A stretch of DNA of 8,826 bases from contig JAHENO010000129.1 in NCBI GenBank assembly GCA_018609945.1, positions 1-8,826 on the forward strand, in the 5' to 3' direction. A program made the translations under genes and the position numbers. How positions within the stretch are numbered: the stretch's first letter is position 1; every line of letters begins with the position of its first letter. Under the pieces are notes generated by a model. The model ran no database searches and had not been told where the DNA came from. It saw nothing but the letters and a program-made list of their open reading frames with translations. Source of the DNA: Haloarculaceae archaeon. Its GTDB lineage: Archaea; Halobacteriota; Halobacteria; Halobacteriales; Haloarculaceae. Shown here in pieces: positions 5,783 through 8,826 of the stretch.

Positions 5783-5817
5783 GTTTCGCCGGCGAAACAA
5801 GGTTTCCCCGGGAGAAC
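5783..5817. promoter_or_regulatory. Two adjacent 16-bp palindromic sites, candidate tandem operator
   Basis: Site 1 (5783-5798) is the perfect palindrome GTTTCGCCGGCGAAAC. Site 2 (5802-5817) is GTTTCCCCGGGAGAAC, symmetric at 12 of 16 positions and identical to site 1 at 12 of 16. Their centres are 19 bp apart. Site 2 ends 7 bp before the TATA box of the Rdx-like gene; site 1 is 45 bp from the cmi4 TATA. This is the usual place for an activator or repressor dimer. The overlapping CGGGAG-AA-CTCCCG (5809-5822) adds another perfect dyad. Regulatory function is inferred. Confidence 0.5.
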
Positions 5818-5823
5818 TCCCGT

Positions 5824-5830
5824 CTTTTAG
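5824..5830 (+). promoter_or_regulatory. TATA box for the Rdx-like gene
   Basis: CTTTTAG, 26-32 nt upstream of the ATG at 5856, in a position that predicts a leaderless transcript. It immediately follows the palindromic sites. Confidence 0.6.
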
Positions 5831-5855
5831 GCCCGGCGGCCGTACGCCGCCCACA

Positions 5856-6101
5856 ATGGTCGAGATCGACATCGAGTACTGCGTGCCGTGTGGGTTCCTG
5901 GACACCGCGATCGAGACACAGCACGACCTCCTGACGACCTTCGGGCGGGACCTGGATGGGGTCCGGCTGGTGCCCGGTCACGGCGGCGTCTTCCGGGTCT
6001 CGGTCGGCGGCGAGACGGTCTGGGACAGGGACGCCCACGGCGACGGCGTCGAGGCCGACATCCTCGCCGAGGCGGTCGAGTCCCGTCTGGAGAGGACATG
6101 A
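5856..6101 (+). CDS. Rdx/SelW-SelT-like CxxC thioredoxin-fold protein
   Basis: An 81-residue protein of the Rdx (SelT/SelW/SelH) family: a small thioredoxin-like fold thought to act in thiol redox reactions, with no firmly assigned substrate. The redox motif is at residues 9-12, EYCVPCGF; eukaryotic homologues have CxxU with selenocysteine, while here both positions are cysteine. The helix LDTAIETQHDLLTTFG (15-30), the strands VRLVPGHGGVFRVSVGGETVWDR (36-58) and a final helix complete the family length. Start at the ATG at 5856 is supported by the TATA box 26-32 nt upstream; longer in-frame extensions cross that box and the palindromes. Its stop codon overlaps the ATG of the next gene as ATGA, so the membrane protein downstream is probably translated with it. 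Confidence 0.9.
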   Translation: MVEIDIEYCVPCGFLDTAIETQHDLLTTFGRDLDGVRLVPGHGGVFRVSVGGETVWDRDAHGDGVEADILAEAVESRLERT

Positions 6102-6628
6102 CCGAGCTGGCGCCCCTCGCGGGCGGCGTCGAGTGGGACCGCGTCGCCGAGTGGAACGACACCTGGGCGCTGGCGGTCGTGTTCGGTCTCGCGTCCGTGC
6201 CGTGGACCTACGGATTCGTCGCGGGCGAGGTCCCGCTGTGGCCCGCGTTCATCGCCTCGGCCACCTACTACGCCGCCGGCGAGGGCGTCCCGGCGCTGGT
6301 GCGGGGGTACGCCGCCAACGCCGTCGGCATCGGCTACGCCGCCGCGACGCTCGCGCTGGTCGGCGCCGTCGACGGCGGCCTCCTGGCGCTGAGCCTCGCG
6401 GTCGGCGCGTTCATGTTCCTCGCCAGCCTCCACGACTTCCTCCCGCTGCTGTCCTTCACACCGGGTGGCTTCTTCGGCTACGCGACGCTGTTCAGCGTCG
6501 ACGCGGCGGGCGCGACTGCCTTCGGCGTGCCCGGCCTCGCTGGCGCGACCGTGGCGGCGCTCGCGTCGATGTTCGTCGGCGCACTGATCGGCCTCGGGAC
6601 CGACCGGCTGAGCGGGCGTCTCGCCTGA
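6098..6628 (+). CDS. DUF1097-like multi-spanning membrane protein
   Basis: A 176-residue integral membrane protein, probably of the DUF1097 family, whose function is unknown. About six hydrophobic segments are seen: 23-41, 46-61, 72-91, 94-110, 124-142 and 147-167. VPLWPAFIASATYYAAGEG (45-63) and the following RGYAANAVGIGYAAATLAL resemble the DUF1097 pattern of a W-x-F segment, a small-residue helix and an N-x-x-G motif. A cytoplasmic acidic head (about 20 residues) precedes the first helix. The ATG at 6098 overlaps the TGA of the Rdx-like gene, and GAGAGGA lies just upstream, so translation is likely coupled. It ends 21 nt from the convergent DedA-like gene, with no clear terminator in between. 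The family name is by eye and less certain than the membrane topology. Confidence 0.75.
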   Translation: MTELAPLAGGVEWDRVAEWNDTWALAVVFGLASVPWTYGFVAGEVPLWPAFIASATYYAAGEGVPALVRGYAANAVGIGYAAATLALVGAVDGGLLALSLAVGAFMFLASLHDFLPLLSFTPGGFFGYATLFSVDAAGATAFGVPGLAGATVAALASMFVGALIGLGTDRLSGRLA

Positions 6629-6649
6629 CTGTGGCCGATGGCCCAGGTC

Positions 6650-7294
6650 CTAGAGGATGCTCCCGATGGCCGCTGGCGCGTGGAGGGCAAGCGCGGCCAG
6701 AAGCGTCTCGAAGACGAGCGTCCCCAGTGCCGAAAGGGCGACGAACGCGCGGGTGTCCATCTCCGAGAGGCCGGCGGGGACGGTCACCAGCCCGCGGACG
6801 AACAGCATCGTGTTCGAGGCGGGGACGGCGACCGGTCCCCACCGGTCGAACCAGCCGTCGAACCGGTCGAGGGTGTCCTCGCTGACAGCGATCCATCCCC
6901 GCTCGAGGAGGAACGCCCGACCGCCCCGTCTGGCGACCAGAAACAGCACCGTCTGCCCGATGGTCGCGCCGACCACGGCGACGGCGACGATGAGCGCGAC
7001 GTCCGCGGTGGAGTCCGCGAGCGCGAGCACCGCCAGCGGGACGATGCTCTCGTTGGGGGCAAACCGGAGCAACATCGCCCCCTCGAGGACGAACGCGACG
7101 AAGACCGCGAGGATGCCGTACTGTTCGAGGAGCGCCCGGGCGGTCTCGACGGTCCCCGGTGGGATGGTGAGCAGACCCGTGGCCAGCGCCACGAGGACGA
7201 GGGTGGCGACGGCGACCGTCGCGACGACGGCGTACCCGAGTCTCGTCCCCCACAGCGGGACGCGGGTGGCCAGCGACGAGTTCGGGGACCTCAT
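6650..7294 (-). CDS. DedA / SNARE-associated (VTT domain) family membrane protein
   Basis: A 214-residue membrane protein of the DedA/VTT-domain family, members of which are implicated in lipid (undecaprenyl-phosphate or phospholipid) flipping in bacteria; the archaeal role is unknown. After a first helix (18-43) come the family elements: LLEQYGILAVFVAFVLEG (55-72), a re-entrant NESIVPLAVLAL (81-92), VVGATIGQTVLFLVARRGGR (107-126), and RWGPVAVPASNTMLFVRGLVTVPAGLSEM (151-179), then a last helix at 183-206. I start at the ATG at 7294. A longer reading from the ATG at 7384 would overlap the VOC gene stop as ATGA, but its 30 extra codons have far lower third-position GC than the rest and no family similarity, so they look like leader DNA. 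It lies downstream of the VOC gene and may share its transcript. Confidence 0.85.
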   Translation of the reverse strand: MRSPNSSLATRVPLWGTRLGYAVVATVAVATLVLVALATGLLTIPPGTVETARALLEQYGILAVFVAFVLEGAMLLRFAPNESIVPLAVLALADSTADVALIVAVAVVGATIGQTVLFLVARRGGRAFLLERGWIAVSEDTLDRFDGWFDRWGPVAVPASNTMLFVRGLVTVPAGLSEMDTRAFVALSALGTLVFETLLAALALHAPAAIGSIL

Positions 7295-7380
7295 CACACC
7301 GACCGTTGTTCCAGTTCCGTCAAACCCTTTCTGATTTGCCGCTGTCTCGATGGCGACTGTCGGTCCGGGTCCGCCGGCGG

Positions 7381-7782
7381 TCATCCCTCGATGTGTTCGA
7401 TGAGTTCGATCCGGACACCGTCGGGGTCGGCGAGGAACGCGACCTTCAGATCGCCAAAGGCCGCCGGTTCCATCACGATCTCGGCCGCGCCGGCCAGTCG
7501 CTCGCAGGCACCCTCGACGTCTTCGACGACGTACCCGAAGTGCAGGAACCCCGTGGACAGGTCATCGACGTCGCCCGTCGCCTCGTAGGGCGCGCGGTCG
7601 AAGAGGTACACGCGCTTGTCCGCGATATCGAGCGCAACGTGCTCGACCGCCGTCGCGCCCTCGCCCTCGTCGGCGTGTCCGCGCTCGACGACCGTGGCGT
7701 CGAAGTGCTCGCGGTAGAAGGCCAGACTCTCCTCGATGTCCGACACCTTGAGTGCGACGTGGAAGAACGCGCTGGGCTGCAT
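7381..7782 (-). CDS. VOC superfamily protein (glyoxalase/bleomycin-resistance fold)
   Basis: A 133-residue single-domain vicinal-oxygen-chelate protein: two beta-alpha-beta-beta-beta modules that place a divalent metal for a lyase, isomerase or dioxygenase reaction. Module 1 begins FFHVALKVSDIEESLAFYREHF (6-27), with H8 at the first metal-ligand position; module 2 begins FLHFGYVVEDVEGACERL (79-96), with H81, and ends FLADPDGVRIELIEH (116-130), with E126. The module 1 C-terminal strand reads KRVYLFDR, lacking an obvious glutamate ligand, so metal chemistry may differ from glyoxalase I. The pattern resembles lactoylglutathione lyase-like proteins, but haloarchaea lack glutathione, so the substrate is open. 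A TATA-like element is 22-30 nt upstream, and GGAGGT directly abuts the ATG. The stop codon is followed by the DedA-like gene. Confidence 0.92.
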   Translation of the reverse strand: MQPSAFFHVALKVSDIEESLAFYREHFDATVVERGHADEGEGATAVEHVALDIADKRVYLFDRAPYEATGDVDDLSTGFLHFGYVVEDVEGACERLAGAAEIVMEPAAFGDLKVAFLADPDGVRIELIEHIEG

Positions 7783-7803
7783 ACCTCCGCCTGTGGGGCT
7801 ATC

Positions 7804-7812
7804 GACAAAAGG
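7804..7812 (-). promoter_or_regulatory. TATA-like element for the VOC protein gene
   Basis: CTTTTGTCG on the minus strand, 22-30 nt upstream of the ATG at 7782; the position suits a leaderless start. The core is not a strict TATA. It lies between the VOC gene and the end of the hicA remnant. Confidence 0.45.
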
Positions 7813-7833
7813 GTGGTGTGGTGGTAACTCAAA

Positions 7834-8085
7834 TCAGCAGTTGTCGTCGATCCACTCCACCCACTTCTCGAAGTCGTCGGCACCGCACTAGTCGGCAATC
7901 GATCGGTACGTATCCTGAGAGATCCGATCGGAATCTTTCAGCGGAACGGATACGACGCGAACCTCGCCCGTGTCCGGATGTTCGTACCGGAGTTTGACGT
8001 GACTGCCGGTGCGGCTGACAGGCTTGTACTTTTTCGAGCGGGGAGCTCTGACAATCTCGCGACCCGAGAAATCCGCATAGACCAT
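7834..8085 (-). pseudogene. hicA: HicA-family mRNA interferase toxin gene interrupted by an in-frame TAG
   Basis: HicA toxins are small double-stranded-RNA-binding-fold mRNA interferases. From the ATG at 8085, 65 residues are read before a TAG at 7890-7888: FSGREIVRA (6-14), SRTGSHVKLRYEHPDTGEV (24-42) with the catalytic H29, VVSVPLKD (44-51) and DTYRSIAD (58-65) match the family. Directly after the TAG, still in the same frame, 17 more codons give CGADDFEKWVEWIDDNC and then TGA (7836-7834). From memory, haloarchaeal homologues continue IADQCGA...F..W.EWID, so one CAG-to-TAG change would explain the gap. P15 also falls in the first helix, where homologues usually have leucine. The 65-residue product may be inactive or weakened. 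The ATG is one base after the HicB stop. A functional short protein (7888-8085) cannot be excluded. Confidence 0.78.
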
Positions 8086-8086
8086 T

Positions 8087-8347
8087 TTACAGCCACGGCG
8101 CCGGCGAATCGTCCTCGTCGATGTCGTCGGGATCTACCCCGATTTCCCGGAGAAACGCGTCTTCGTCCTCGATCGGTTCCCCGCCCCCCTCGTGCAGGTC
8201 GAGCGCTTCAGCGAGCATCGCTAGCGCCTCGGATTTCGACTCGCCACACGACGCAATACCCGTCTCGATGTCGCGTGCAGTCACGAGATCGTCCTCGTAG
8301 GTGAACTCGACACCTTCCTCGGACCGATCCCCGGCGGTACTGCTCAT
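8087..8347 (-). CDS. hicB: HicB-family antitoxin
   Basis: An 86-residue acidic protein of the HicB antitoxin type, which folds as a partial RNase H domain, binds HicA over its active site and often represses its own operon. EFTYEDDLVTARDIETGIASCGESKSEALAMLAEALDLHEG (14-54) is the typical strand-strand-strand-helix unit, followed by an acidic linker with FLREIGVDPDDI (65-76) and the conserved ending PAPWL. The ATG at 8347 is chosen because a TATA box lies 25-32 nt upstream and homologues start near here; an upstream in-frame ATG would run through that promoter. There is no separate DNA-binding domain, so autoregulation would rely on the complex or on another factor. The antitoxin-first order and one-base gap to hicA suit co-translation. 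Codon use looks less GC-biased than in neighbours, suggesting acquisition. Confidence 0.88.
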   Translation of the reverse strand: MSSTAGDRSEEGVEFTYEDDLVTARDIETGIASCGESKSEALAMLAEALDLHEGGGEPIEDEDAFLREIGVDPDDIDEDDSPAPWL

Positions 8348-8352
8348 CGGTC

Positions 8353-8361
8353 CGTAGTACG
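8353..8361. promoter_or_regulatory. Short palindrome in the hicBA promoter, possible operator
   Basis: CGTA-G-TACG lies between the TATA box and the hicB start codon, where a bound repressor would block transcription. Only nine bases long, so chance is a serious alternative. Confidence 0.22.
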
Positions 8362-8371
8362 TCGAGTCGGC

Positions 8372-8379
8372 GTATAAGG
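8372..8379 (-). promoter_or_regulatory. TATA box for hicBA
   Basis: CCTTATAC on the minus strand, 25-32 nt upstream of the hicB ATG at 8347, predicting a leaderless mRNA. Located in the 125-nt divergent region shared with hemB. Confidence 0.55.
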
Positions 8380-8410
8380 ATTTGGCTGGCGGCGGCTCGA
8401 CCGATTTTCG

Positions 8411-8440
8411 GTCGTTCCCACGCGCCGGGAGCGGAACGAC
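8411..8440. promoter_or_regulatory. Inverted repeat upstream of hemB, candidate operator
   Basis: Perfect 8-bp arms GTCGTTCC (8411-8418) and GGAACGAC (8433-8440) are separated by 14 nt, so the arm centres are 22 bp apart, about two helical turns. The right arm ends 4 bp before the hemB TATA. This fits a dimeric regulator contacting one DNA face. Function inferred from symmetry and position. Confidence 0.42.
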
Positions 8441-8444
8441 ACGG

Positions 8445-8451
8445 CTTTTTA
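8445..8451 (+). promoter_or_regulatory. TATA box for hemB
   Basis: CTTTTTA, 22-28 nt upstream of the hemB ATG at 8473; a good archaeal TATA placed for a leaderless transcript. Confidence 0.6.
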
Positions 8452-8472
8452 GCCCCACGCGAATCCCGAAGC

Positions 8473-8826
8473 ATGGACACGACACGCCGGCCGCGTCGCC
8501 TGCGGAAAGACGGTGTCCGGTCGCTGGTCAGCGAGACCGACCTGGCCGCCTCGGACCTCGTGGCGCCGGTGTTCGTGGACGCGACGGCCGACGAGCGCCG
8601 GCCCATCGAGTCGATGCCCGGTCACGAGCGCGTCCCGGTCGAGGAGGCGGTCGACCGCGTCGCGGAGGTTCGCGAGACCGGCGTTGAGGCGGTCATCCTG
8701 TTCGGGGTCCCCGAATCGAAGGACGAACGCGGTTCGCGCGCCTGGGCCGAGGACGGCGTCGTCCAGCGGGCCGTGCGCGCGATCACCGAGGGGACCGACG
8801 CCTACGTCATCACGGACGTCTGTCTC
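8473..8826 (+). CDS. hemB: Delta-aminolevulinic acid dehydratase / porphobilinogen synthase (partial, 5' part)
   Basis: Enzyme that condenses two 5-aminolevulinate molecules to porphobilinogen, an early step in heme, siroheme and cobalamin synthesis. The first 118 codons are in the window; the right edge cuts the gene. RRPRRLRKDGVRSLVSETDLAASDLVAPVFV is the standard N-terminal arm and first strand; IESMPGHERVPVEEAVDRV follows; LFGVPESKDERGSRAWAEDGVVQRAVRAI matches the highly conserved block of the family; and the window ends at ITDVCL, the beginning of the cysteine-containing metal-binding segment. Whether the zinc-type or magnesium-type site is present can be judged only partly: the first cysteine is visible, the others lie beyond the edge. 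The ATG at 8473 is supported by a TATA box 22-28 nt upstream. The gene is divergent from hicBA. Confidence 0.95.
   Translation, partial: MDTTRRPRRLRKDGVRSLVSETDLAASDLVAPVFVDATADERRPIESMPGHERVPVEEAVDRVAEVRETGVEAVILFGVPESKDERGSRAWAEDGVVQRAVRAITEGTDAYVITDVCL

Noticed and set aside
5705..5905. N-terminal extension of the Cmi4-like protein starting at 5905
   Set aside because: It would run through the TATA box, both palindromes and the start of the divergent Rdx gene; the extra residues show no family similarity.
7295..7384. Upstream start of the DedA-like protein overlapping the VOC stop as ATGA
   Set aside because: The overlap is attractive, but the 30 added codons have mixed third positions and no membrane-family similarity; kept as an alternative in the gene entry.
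6638..7588. Plus-strand open frame of 316 codons over the DedA-like and VOC genes
   Set aside because: Antisense to conserved genes; very Arg/Glu/Gly-rich low-complexity translation typical of shadow frames.
7888..7890. TAG in hicA as a pyrrolysine codon
   Set aside because: Haloarchaea are not generally known to encode pyrrolysine, and homologues appear to have glutamine here; simple nonsense mutation is more economical.

Overview
The window is haloarchaeal chromosomal DNA (class Halobacteria). The evidence is high GC with strongly GC-biased third codon positions, acidic Asp/Glu-rich predicted proteins, short A/T-rich TATA boxes about 22-32 nt upstream of many start codons (leaderless or nearly leaderless transcripts), and several families typical of haloarchaea (Cmi4-like protein, Rdx-type CxxC protein, HicB/HicA pair, cysteine-free redoxin). 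Genus cannot be fixed from the sequence alone. No rRNA, tRNA, CRISPR array, insertion sequence or integrase was seen.

Layout. (1) 1-886, minus: the N-terminal 295 codons of a CNNM/CorB-CorC membrane transporter with CBS domains, cut by the window edge. (2) 1034-2684, plus: a tightly packed four-gene operon encoding a glutaredoxin/GST-N-like CPFC protein, a redoxin-fold protein lacking all cysteines, the Sua5/YrdC tRNA threonylcarbamoyladenosine enzyme and a small two-helix membrane protein. (3) 2732-4294, minus: a four-helix membrane protein, then an aldo/keto reductase. (4) 4403-5704, minus: a stand-alone Cas4-like Fe-S protein with a poorly conserved nuclease core, and upstream of it a Cmi4-like protein with two HTH-like repeats. 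(5) 5856-6628, plus: an Rdx/SelW-like CxxC protein overlapping a DUF1097-like membrane protein by ATGA. (6) 6650-7782, minus: a DedA/SNARE-associated-like membrane protein and a VOC (glyoxalase-fold) protein. (7) 7834-8347, minus: a HicB antitoxin followed by a HicA toxin gene broken by an in-frame TAG, in DNA that looks AT-richer than its surroundings. (8) 8473-8826, plus: the start of hemB.

Together this looks like ordinary housekeeping and stress-related core genome (tRNA modification, tetrapyrrole synthesis, thiol redox, divalent cation transport) with one small accessory insertion, the toxin-antitoxin remnant. The points most worth a second look are the interrupted hicA, the cysteine-free redoxin beside a CPFC glutaredoxin, and non-coding dyads: a 16-bp perfect palindrome plus a related imperfect copy between the cmi4 and rdx promoters, a similar near-palindrome before the glutaredoxin operon, and an 8-bp-arm inverted repeat before hemB.
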